DNA from: CBFHWU01 sp965659665
Lineage (GTDB): Bacteria; Bacteroidota; Bacteroidia; Flavobacteriales; Flavobacteriaceae
Direction: 5' to 3'
Assembly (NCBI GenBank): GCA_965659665.1
Contig: CBFHWU010000023.1
Span: 1-22,257 of the forward strand
Length of the DNA stretch: 22,257 nucleotides
Position 1 is the first letter of the stretch. The number at the start of each line of letters is the position of its first letter. The notes under the pieces were generated by a model. It made no database searches. It worked only from the letters and a program-made list of their open reading frames with translations, and was not told the origin of the DNA. A program made the position numbers and the translations under genes. Positions 1-5,904 of this stretch are shown piece by piece.

Positions 1-363
1 ATTACCTAAGATTACAACGCCTCCCCATTGACCAGGGGTTTCAAGGTTAGTACCATCAAGTGGGTCATATTCCGTGGTAAAGATGATAGGTTGGCTTGGT
101 GTACCAATCGCATCAACTTTTCCACCTTTAGCTACGACAAAGGCAGAAGCATCAGCAGGAACTCCTTTTGCTTTAGCTTTAATGACAGTGCCAGGGGCTA
201 TAGTTACGGTGTGACCATCAGCCACTACATATTTACCATCAAGGGTAATAGTTCCTGACCAATATTCGTCAGAAGTAGTAAACACGATAGAACCATCGCC
301 TTTAGTTGTTTGAGCAAATGAGAGAGCACTCACAAACGCCAATAAGAGTAGAATTTTTTTCAT
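1..363 (-). CDS. Secreted protein, N-terminal fragment (probable large cell-surface/T9SS protein)
   Basis: The reverse strand is open from an ATG at 363 to the left edge with no stop, giving the first 121 residues of a longer protein. Residues 1-18 are a signal peptide (MKKILLLL, then a hydrophobic stretch ending SFAQ), so the product is exported across the inner membrane. The rest is rich in Gly, Thr, Val and Ile. It contains a phrase like 'VADGHTVTIAPGTVIKA' (48-64) and a 'QWGGVVILGN' motif at the cut end. Both are seen in large Bacteroidota secreted proteins with beta-helix-like N-termini, often with a C-terminal T9SS sorting domain, and often mislabelled multidrug transporters. The C-terminus is outside the window, so the secretion route and function are not shown. 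It is divergent from dgt across a 146-bp gap. Confidence 0.75.
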   Translation of the reverse strand, partial: MKKILLLLAFVSALSFAQTTKGDGSIVFTTSDEYWSGTITLDGKYVVADGHTVTIAPGTVIKAKAKGVPADASAFVVAKGGKVDAIGTPSQPIIFTTEYDPLDGTNLETPGQWGGVVILGN

Positions 364-425
364 GTGTTATAGATAATTTTACATTACAAATAAAGATTTG
401 CTACTTCACTTTAATGTTATATAAA

Positions 426-455
426 GCTTAACAATAGTTTCATTTATTGTTAAGC
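426..455. promoter_or_regulatory. Perfect 11-bp inverted repeat between divergent genes
   Basis: GCTTAACAATA (426-436) and TATTGTTAAGC (445-455) are exact reverse complements separated by 8 nt. The element sits between the divergent secreted-protein gene (start 363) and dgt (start 510). A terminator is not expected in that position and no T-tract follows either arm. An operator, or an RNA hairpin in one 5' leader, is more likely. Function is inferred from position only. Confidence 0.5.
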
Positions 456-509
456 CAATGTTAATAGTATTTGGGTTTGACAACTGGTGAATGTTGGCTA
501 ACTTGCGTT

Positions 510-1829
510 ATGAATTGGGAACAACTATTATCCTTACGCCGACAAGGCGATACCCATAAGCGCCTACGTAGCGAACAAGATAAAACTCGAAGTGGTTTTG
601 AGGTCGACTACGATCGAATTATTTTTTCATCTGCGTTTAGAAACTTACAAGACAAAACCCAAGTCATCCCTTTTTCTAAAACAGACTTTGTACACACTCG
701 ACTTACCCACAGTTTGGAGGTCGCTGTTGTAGGTCGAAGTTTAGGACGAGTTGTGGGATCTGCGATATTAAAGCGTTACCCAGCGCTCGAACATAGTTTA
801 GGCTATCACGCTTATGATTTTGGCGCTATTGTAGCTGCAGCCTCTTTAGCTCATGACATTGGAAATCCCCCTTTTGGTCATAGCGGAGAACAAGCAATAG
901 GAGATTTTTTTCAGATAGGTAAAGGACAACACTATCAAGATGCTCTAACCGAAAAACAATATCAAGATTTGGTTGATTTTGAAGGGAATGCGAATGGACT
1001 TAAAGTACTGGCAGAAGATCGAAAAGGGGTTCCGGGGGGACTGCGATTGAGTTATGCTACGCTAGGGACTTTTACTAAATATCCAAAAGCTTCCCTACCC
1101 AAAAACCCAACTGCGCATGTAGCAGACAAAAAATTTGGATATTTTCAACAACAAGCCTTGTTTTTTGATGAAGTAGCTAAGGACTTAGGATTAAAAAAAG
1201 ATGACAACACCTATAATCGTCATCCACTGGCTTTTTTGGTTGAGGCTGCCGATGATATTTGCTACACGCTTATTGATTTTGAAGACGGGATTAATTTAGG
1301 GTGGATTTCTGAGGATTATGCATTAGAGTATCTTATCAAGTTGGTTCAAAAGACCATTGACCAATCCAAATTCAGTAAACTCAACACTCGTGCCGATCGA
1401 TTAGCTTATTTGAGAGCATTATCGATTAGTACATTAATTGAAGATGCTTCTCGTGTTTTTATGAAATATGAGCAGAGTATTTTAGAAGGAACTTTTTCAA
1501 GCTCGCTAATGGACAAAAGCTCGTACAAAGCCCAAATGGAAGATATTATTCAGGTTAGTGTCCATCAAATTTATAAGTCAAGAGAGGTTATAGAAAAAGA
1601 GTTAAAAGGATATCAAGTCATTCATCGTTTATTGGAAGTTTTTGTACAGGCTGTAGTCCATGATCATCAAGGAAATACAAGTGCTTATGACCGTCTTGCA
1701 CTTTCCTGTTTACCCGATAAAATGATACAATCTTCCACACAAATTTATGATCAATTGCTCAATGTTAGTTGTTTTGTAGCAAGCCTAACAGACGGAAAAG
1801 CATTAGAATGGTATCAAAAGATGTCGTGA
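510..1829 (+). CDS. dgt: Deoxyguanosinetriphosphate triphosphohydrolase (dGTPase)
   Basis: An HD-superfamily dNTP triphosphohydrolase that converts dGTP to deoxyguanosine and triphosphate in the cytoplasm, thereby tuning dNTP pools. Counting from the ATG at 510 (439 aa), the metal-binding HD set is visible. It comprises H62/H67 in VHTRLTHSLE, the H115-D116 pair in ASLAHDIGNPPFGHSGE, and the distal Asp in EAADDICYT (about 248). The FEGNANG (157-163) and RHPLAF segments typical of Dgt are also present. Length fits the family. The frame stays open upstream to a TTG at 471, but MNWEQLLSLRRQGD is the family's usual N-terminus, so ATG 510 is chosen. tadA follows after 2 nt, so the two are co-transcribed. 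A near-consensus -7 element (TA-N3-TTTG at 465-473) precedes it. Confidence 0.93.
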   Translation: MNWEQLLSLRRQGDTHKRLRSEQDKTRSGFEVDYDRIIFSSAFRNLQDKTQVIPFSKTDFVHTRLTHSLEVAVVGRSLGRVVGSAILKRYPALEHSLGYHAYDFGAIVAAASLAHDIGNPPFGHSGEQAIGDFFQIGKGQHYQDALTEKQYQDLVDFEGNANGLKVLAEDRKGVPGGLRLSYATLGTFTKYPKASLPKNPTAHVADKKFGYFQQQALFFDEVAKDLGLKKDDNTYNRHPLAFLVEAADDICYTLIDFEDGINLGWISEDYALEYLIKLVQKTIDQSKFSKLNTRADRLAYLRALSISTLIEDASRVFMKYEQSILEGTFSSSLMDKSSYKAQMEDIIQVSVHQIYKSREVIEKELKGYQVIHRLLEVFVQAVVHDHQGNTSAYDRLALSCLPDKMIQSSTQIYDQLLNVSCFVASLTDGKALEWYQKMS

Positions 1830-1831
1830 GT

Positions 1832-2275
1832 ATGATGGAGATATTAGATGATCGTTATTTTATGAAAAAAGCATTACAAGAAGCTCATATTGCGTGCGAA
1901 AAAGGGGAGGTTCCAGTGGGGGCTGTTATTGTTTTTCAACAACAAATAATTGCGAGAGGCCATAACTTAACAGAAACTTTAAAGGACGTAACAGCCCATG
2001 CCGAAATGATAGCGATAACAGCAGCCTCAAATCATATTGGAGGAAAATACTTAAAAGGGTGTAGTCTATATGTCACCCTCGAGCCTTGTTCAATGTGTGC
2101 GGGGGCATTGTATTGGTCACAAGTAGATCGAATTGTTGCTGCTGCTTCAGACCCAAAGAGAGGCTACCGATCCTACCACACCCCATTACATCCAAAAACG
2201 ACAGCTACGTTTGGAGTTTGCGAAAAAGAAGCTTCGCAAATGCTCACTAATTTTTTTAAACAAAAAAGAATTTAA
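1832..2275 (+). CDS. tadA: tRNA-specific adenosine deaminase TadA
   Basis: A cytidine-deaminase-fold enzyme that converts adenosine 34 to inosine in the wobble position of tRNA-Arg(ACG). The 147-aa product has the zinc signature in full: H56-A57-E58 (HAEMIAI; Glu58 is the proton shuttle) and P85-C86...C89 (EPCSMCAGA). The N-terminal phrase GEVPVGAVIV is also typical of TadA. The frame extends upstream into dgt to 1769, but the ATG pair at 1832/1835, just past the dgt stop (1827-1829), gives the standard N-terminus (M(M)EILDDRYFMKKAL). Either Met is possible. Its stop codon shares one base with the start of the next gene, suggesting translational coupling. The gene is expected to be essential. 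Confidence 0.93.
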   Translation: MMEILDDRYFMKKALQEAHIACEKGEVPVGAVIVFQQQIIARGHNLTETLKDVTAHAEMIAITAASNHIGGKYLKGCSLYVTLEPCSMCAGALYWSQVDRIVAAASDPKRGYRSYHTPLHPKTTATFGVCEKEASQMLTNFFKQKRI

Positions 2276-2997
2276 TGATATATTTGACTATGGGAAAAAT
2301 ATATACTACGATATCATTGTTAAGTTTATTTTCATTACAAGCACAAGTTTGGAATGGACCAACTATAGATTTTACAAAGCCTAATTTTACAGATTGGGAA
2401 AATACGATTTACCAAGATGAGATTACGACTAATGTTTCTTTGACGCGTTCTACTGATGGCGGAGCTTTGTTTAATGCAAAATCCGAAACCGTTTATTCTT
2501 CATCTTCAAGTCCTTCGGGAACACTTTGGGCGCAAGGGACAACCGAAAATGTGGAAACGCTTTCTTTTGGAACCTGGAGACAAAAGGTGCCATCTTCAGG
2601 GAACAAACCAGTAATCAACCGAGAATATGTGTTGCAAATAACTACAGAAGGCCAGCCCATATATATTGATGTTGTTTTTACCCAGTGGTCATCTGGGGGT
2701 GGCGGGTCAAATGGAGGAGGGGGAGGATTTAGCTATACGCGTTCGACAGATCCTACTGCTGGAATTCCTTTAATCCAGGGGAGTTTAGCATATTTTTATC
2801 CTAATCCAGCCCAAAACCAAATCTGGTTTTCTCAACTTCAACAAAACGATTTAGTTCGGATCTATGATATTACGGGAAAAGTCATTTTGGAACAATATTT
2901 AGATGACACAAAAAAAGTTGAACTTTCAGCGCTAAAAAGAGGGATTTATTTGGTTAATGTTAAGGGATATGCTCCTAAGAAACTTATTAAGAAGTAA
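2275..2997 (+). CDS. Small T9SS cargo protein (C-terminal type A sorting domain)
   Basis: A 240-aa secreted protein. The N-terminus has a signal peptide ending near residue 24 (LFSLQAQ); Met6 (2290) is an equally plausible start. Residues about 25-140 form one domain rich in Trp/Asn/Thr (VWNGPTIDFTKPNFTDW..., then DDVVFTQW-like beta strands at 128-138). I associate this domain with secreted proteins of Bacteroidota and Planctomycetes, but I know no function for it. A Gly/Ser linker (139-151) leads to FSYTRST. The C-terminus (171-240) is a type A T9SS sorting domain: FYPNP at 174, 'VRIYDITGKV', 'LSALKRGIYLVNV', final KKLIKK. The product is therefore expected to be exported by SecYEG, then by the T9SS, and attached or released at the surface. 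The start overlaps the tadA stop by one base, an unusual housekeeping context for a cargo gene. Confidence 0.85.
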   Translation: MIYLTMGKIYTTISLLSLFSLQAQVWNGPTIDFTKPNFTDWENTIYQDEITTNVSLTRSTDGGALFNAKSETVYSSSSSPSGTLWAQGTTENVETLSFGTWRQKVPSSGNKPVINREYVLQITTEGQPIYIDVVFTQWSSGGGGSNGGGGGFSYTRSTDPTAGIPLIQGSLAYFYPNPAQNQIWFSQLQQNDLVRIYDITGKVILEQYLDDTKKVELSALKRGIYLVNVKGYAPKKLIKK

Positions 2998-3002
2998 AAA
3001 AA

Positions 3003-3024
3003 ATCCCGCAAACAAGTGCGGGAT
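3003..3024. terminator. Shared hairpin terminator between convergent genes
   Basis: ATCCCGCA (3003-3010) pairs with TGCGGGAT (3017-3024) around a 6-nt loop. On the minus strand it is followed by a run of seven T residues (complement of 2996-3002), making a good intrinsic terminator for the cold-shock gene. On the plus strand it ends the dgt-tadA-cargo transcript but has a weaker U-tract. Confidence 0.8.
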
Positions 3025-3050
3025 ATAAATAAAATCAAAATAAAATATTG

Positions 3051-3245
3051 TTAAGATGTCACTTCAACTGAAGATGCAATCTTTCCTTTTTTTCCGTCTT
3101 CTTCAACGTATTCTACTTTGTCTCCTTCATTAAGGCGTAAGCCGTTTAAAGAGGTTACATGAACGAAGATATCTTCGCCTGTTTCATCGTTAGTAATAAA
3201 TCCATATCCTTTGGATTCATTAAAAAATTTTACTGTACCAGTCAT
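3051..3245 (-). CDS. Cold-shock domain protein (CspA family)
   Basis: A 64-residue single cold-shock domain, a cytoplasmic OB-fold RNA/ssDNA chaperone. The RNA-binding motifs are intact: RNP1 KGYGFI (12-17) and RNP2 DIFVHV (25-30). The N-terminus MTGTVKFFNESKGYGFI is canonical and the length matches the short Bacteroidota form. It lies 55 bp downstream of the small membrane protein gene on the same strand. It may be read through from the aspS transcript or from its own promoter; I see no clear TAnnTTTG box in the gap. It ends at the hairpin at 3003-3024. Csp paralogues cannot be told apart from sequence alone, so no symbol is given. Confidence 0.93.
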   Translation of the reverse strand: MTGTVKFFNESKGYGFITNDETGEDIFVHVTSLNGLRLNEGDKVEYVEEDGKKGKIASSVEVTS

Positions 3246-3300
3246 TAATTAAATTAAAAATATTTTGCTAAGGTAAGGATAAATTCAAAAAAAGAAGAGT

Positions 3301-3555
3301 TTATCGTCTTTTATTCTTTTTTTCATAAAGTGTTTGCTTCATTTTTTCCATATTTTCAGGAGAAAGCGTGTAGTCCTTAAGCTTTTTGCCTTTCCAACGG
3401 TGTAATAAGAATAAGGGCATAAAGATAAATACACTTGCTAGTACACAAATGCCAATGATAAAATCTCCTTTTTCTGGGCTGCCATGGCGGACAATAAAGC
3501 CGTAAACTATGGAGAAAAAAAGGGCTAGAGCAAAAAATCTCAGTATTATTGACAT
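3301..3555 (-). CDS. Small two-helix inner-membrane protein, unknown function
   Basis: From the ATG at 3555 the product has 84 residues. It has two hydrophobic helices (about 4-23 and 31-52) joined by a short loop (VRHGSPEKGD), then a basic cytoplasmic tail rich in Lys (HRWKGKKLKDYT ... YEKKNKRR). I recognise no catalytic motif. Proteins of this shape are often found beside housekeeping genes in Flavobacteriaceae, but I know of no assigned function. The start is uncertain: an upstream ATG at 3573 adds MKDNPK and would overlap the aspS end by 17 nt, while the chosen ATG lies one base past the aspS stop. Either way it is co-transcribed with aspS. Confidence 0.7.
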   Translation of the reverse strand: MSIILRFFALALFFSIVYGFIVRHGSPEKGDFIIGICVLASVFIFMPLFLLHRWKGKKLKDYTLSPENMEKMKQTLYEKKNKRR

Positions 3556-3556
3556 C

Positions 3557-5311
3557 TTAGGGTTGTCTTTCAATTCGAATGGTGAGCTCTTTTAATTGAA
3601 TATCATCAATGATGGCGGGGGCATCAATCATCACGTCTCGACCACTATTATTTTTTGGAAAAGCAATATAATCTCGAATGGTTTCTTGCCCATCAAGAAT
3701 GGCGACCAATCGATCAAAACCTAAGGCAATACCTCCATGAGGAGGAGCACCAAACTGAAACGCATTCATCAGAAAACCAAATTGTTCTTCTGCTTCTTGG
3801 GGGCTAAACCCTAATAATGAAAGCATTTGTTTTTGGGTATTTCTATTGTGGATTCTTATGGAGCCTCCACCAATTTCATTTCCGTTGAGAACCAAATCAT
3901 AAGCATTAGCTAAAACTTTTTCGGGATCATTCTTTAGTGCATCGAGGTGTTCGAGTTTGGGCGCTGTAAAAGGATGATGCATGGCATGAAAATGACCAGT
4001 TTCTTCCTCTTTTTCTAAAAGAGGAAAATCAATGACCCATAAAGGAGCATACTCATGGGGTTTTCTTAACCCAAGGGTTTCGGCTAATTCCATACGTAAA
4101 GCACTTAATTGAGTGCGTGTAGCTTTAGCTTCTCCTGCCATTATAAAGATTAAATCCCCCTGTTTTGCTTGTGTTCTTTTGGCCCAGCTCGATAAAATAG
4201 CTTGATTAAAAAACTTATCAACCGAAGATTTAAAACTTCCATCTTCGTTACATTTGACCCACACCAATCCTTTGGCTCCTACTTGAGGTCGTTTGACCCA
4301 ATTGATCCAACCATCAATTTGTTTTCGTGAAAAGTGACTACCCTCTTTAACAGCGAATCCTACAACAAGTTCTTGGTTGTCAAAAACAGCAAATCCTTTT
4401 CCTTGCGCGATATCATTGAGTTCACCAAAAATCATAGAGAAACGAATATCGGGTTTGTCGTTGCCGTACAAACGCATTGCATCATTGTAGGTAATGCGAG
4501 GGATCGTATCGATTTCTATTTCTTTTATTTGGAGGAGGAGATGCTTGAGCAGGCCTTCAAAAATGACTAAAATATCCTCTTGATCAACGAAGGCCAATTC
4601 ACAATCTATTTGAGTGAACTCGGGTTGACGATCTGCTCGAAGATCTTCATCTCTGAAACATTTTACAATTTGAAAATAACGATCCATACCACCAATCATA
4701 AGCAGTTGCTTAAAGGTTTGTGGTGACTGAGGAAGTGCATAAAACTGACCTGGATTCATTCGTGAGGGGACAATAAAATCTCTAGCCCCTTCGGGAGTAG
4801 ATTTGATTAAATAAGGAGTTTCTATCTCTACAAAATCAAGATTTGATAAATAATTTCGGATTTCCATGGCTACTTTATGACGAAATAAAAGACTGTTTTT
4901 TACCGGATTTCGTCTAATATCTAAATAGCGGTATTTCATGCGTAAATCTTCACCACCATCGGTATCATTTTCGATGGTAAAGGGAGGTGTTTTTGCCTCA
5001 TTTAGTAGTTCGATGGAACGGACCAAAACTTCAACTTCACCTGTGTCAAGTTGAGGGTTTTTTGATTCCCTTTCAATCACCGTTCCTTGAACTTTAAGAA
5101 CATACTCACGACCTAAACATCGAACTTTTTCAAATAAAGATGATTCACAACGTGTTTCGTCCAAAACCAATTGCGTAATTCCATAACGATCTCGAAGATC
5201 AATCCAAACCACAAATCCTTTATCTCTTATTTTTTGAACCCAACCCGAAAGGGTGACCTCTTTTTGAACGTCTTTAAGACGTAATTCTCCACAGCGATGC
5301 GTTCGGTACAT
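3557..5311 (-). CDS. aspS: Aspartyl-tRNA synthetase
   Basis: Class II synthetase that charges tRNA-Asp in the cytoplasm; 584 aa, the normal size for the bacterial type. Domains in order are an N-terminal OB-fold anticodon-binding domain (about 1-105, GWVQKIRDKGFVVWIDLRDRYG), the class II catalytic core starting near 135, the bacteria-specific GAD insertion (about 295-410) and the C-terminal part of the core. Motif 2 is FRDEDLRADRQPEFTQ (219-234), with its ATP-binding Arg. Motif 3 is GGIALGFDRLVAIL (526-539). The aspartate-recognition loop STPEGARDF (171-179) is present. The ATG at 5311 lies 14 nt below a consensus -7 box. It is the first gene of the minus-strand group aspS, small membrane protein, csp. 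Confidence 0.97.
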   Translation of the reverse strand: MYRTHRCGELRLKDVQKEVTLSGWVQKIRDKGFVVWIDLRDRYGITQLVLDETRCESSLFEKVRCLGREYVLKVQGTVIERESKNPQLDTGEVEVLVRSIELLNEAKTPPFTIENDTDGGEDLRMKYRYLDIRRNPVKNSLLFRHKVAMEIRNYLSNLDFVEIETPYLIKSTPEGARDFIVPSRMNPGQFYALPQSPQTFKQLLMIGGMDRYFQIVKCFRDEDLRADRQPEFTQIDCELAFVDQEDILVIFEGLLKHLLLQIKEIEIDTIPRITYNDAMRLYGNDKPDIRFSMIFGELNDIAQGKGFAVFDNQELVVGFAVKEGSHFSRKQIDGWINWVKRPQVGAKGLVWVKCNEDGSFKSSVDKFFNQAILSSWAKRTQAKQGDLIFIMAGEAKATRTQLSALRMELAETLGLRKPHEYAPLWVIDFPLLEKEEETGHFHAMHHPFTAPKLEHLDALKNDPEKVLANAYDLVLNGNEIGGGSIRIHNRNTQKQMLSLLGFSPQEAEEQFGFLMNAFQFGAPPHGGIALGFDRLVAILDGQETIRDYIAFPKNNSGRDVMIDAPAIIDDIQLKELTIRIERQP

Positions 5312-5325
5312 GACTTAAATTTTTA

Positions 5326-5333
5326 CAAAAGTA
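5326..5333 (-). promoter_or_regulatory. aspS promoter, -7 element
   Basis: On the minus strand this reads TACTTTTG, an exact match to the Bacteroidota -7 consensus TAnnTTTG. It lies 14 nt upstream of the aspS ATG. No good TTG is seen at the -33 spacing, so only the -7 half is supported. Confidence 0.5.
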
Positions 5334-5439
5334 AGGACTTAGGATTATTTTTTTAAAGGAAATCAAAAACAAATGTGTGCCCACATACGCTATATTTTAA
5401 CAACTTTGATAGGCGTGATAAATTTACTGAGCTACGGCT

Positions 5440-5486
5440 AATGTTAATTTAACGTTAATTAAATGTTAATAAATGTTGTATATTTG
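5440..5486 (+). promoter_or_regulatory. Promoter with 11-bp phased GTTAAT repeats
   Basis: TATATTTG at 5479-5486 matches the -7 consensus and lies 27 nt before the ATG at 5514. Directly upstream are three GTTAAT copies whose G's are at 5443, 5454 and 5465. They are exactly 11 bp apart, and a partial fourth (GTTG) begins at 5475. The 9-mer AATGTTAAT occurs identically at 5440-5448 and 5462-5470, 22 bp apart. The middle copy AACGTTAAT fits the published LytTR half-site form [TA][AC][CA]GTTN[AG][TG]. The regulator is not known. Confidence 0.55.
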
Positions 5487-5513
5487 ACTCCATAACCTTT
5501 AAAAACGAAGATC

Positions 5514-5861
5514 ATGAAATATTTAATACCATTTTTTTTATTTTCAGTAACATTAGGAATTGCCCAAGCTTCAAAAAAAGAAGTTTCTATTCCGAAAAAT
5601 ATGGAGCTGATTACTGTTTACCATGACAATGGTGAAATCTCTCAGAGGGGTTATCTCAAAAATAATTTATTAGAGGGTACATGGGAGTCCTTTGACACTC
5701 AGGGGGCTAAACAATCATCAGGAATTTATAAAAAAGGAAAAAAAACAGGAAAGTGGTTGTTTTGGCAAAAAACCATATTAGTTGAGGTTCACTACGATGC
5801 TAATGAAATAAAAAAAGTAGTGGAATGGAATCTTGAAAATGAAACCCTAGTATCTCGTTAA
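5514..5861 (+). CDS. Small secreted MORN/YwqK-like repeat protein
   Basis: A 115-aa protein with a signal peptide (MKYLIPFFLFSVTLGIAQA, cleavage near 18-20). It contains two to three short repeats of the MORN-variant type: HDNGEISQRGYLKNNLLEGTWESF, then 'QGAKQSSGIYKKGKKTGKWLFW' (about 37-84). Each repeat has the N-G...G-x-W rhythm. Databases often label such proteins 'YwqK family antitoxin', but there is no toxin partner here and a periplasmic or surface location argues against that role. MORN-type strands form beta-sheet surfaces for protein or membrane contact. The gene stands alone, with its own promoter region and a strong terminator 7 nt past the stop. No function can be assigned. Confidence 0.8.
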   Translation: MKYLIPFFLFSVTLGIAQASKKEVSIPKNMELITVYHDNGEISQRGYLKNNLLEGTWESFDTQGAKQSSGIYKKGKKTGKWLFWQKTILVEVHYDANEIKKVVEWNLENETLVSR

Positions 5862-5868
5862 ACGATAT

Positions 5869-5904
5869 CCCTCCGCTGTGTTGTAGCGGAGGGTTTTATT
5901 ATTT
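5869..5904 (+). terminator. Strong intrinsic terminator
   Basis: CCCTCCGCT (5869-5877) and AGCGGAGGG (5885-5893) form a perfect 9-bp, G+C-rich stem with a 7-nt loop. It is followed by TTTTATTATTT (5894-5904). It ends the small secreted protein transcript and separates it from the convergent efflux operon, whose last stop codon is at 5903. Confidence 0.9.

Noticed and set aside
2279..2286. TATATTTG, an exact -7 box just before Met6 of the T9SS cargo gene
   Set aside because: No -33 TTG or near match at the right spacing, and the box is within AT-rich sequence at a translationally coupled junction. Kept only as a weak possibility.
2686..2730. G-rich tract in the cargo gene
   Set aside because: It simply encodes the Gly/Ser linker between the N-terminal domain and the sorting domain; there are no tandem repeat units of fixed length.
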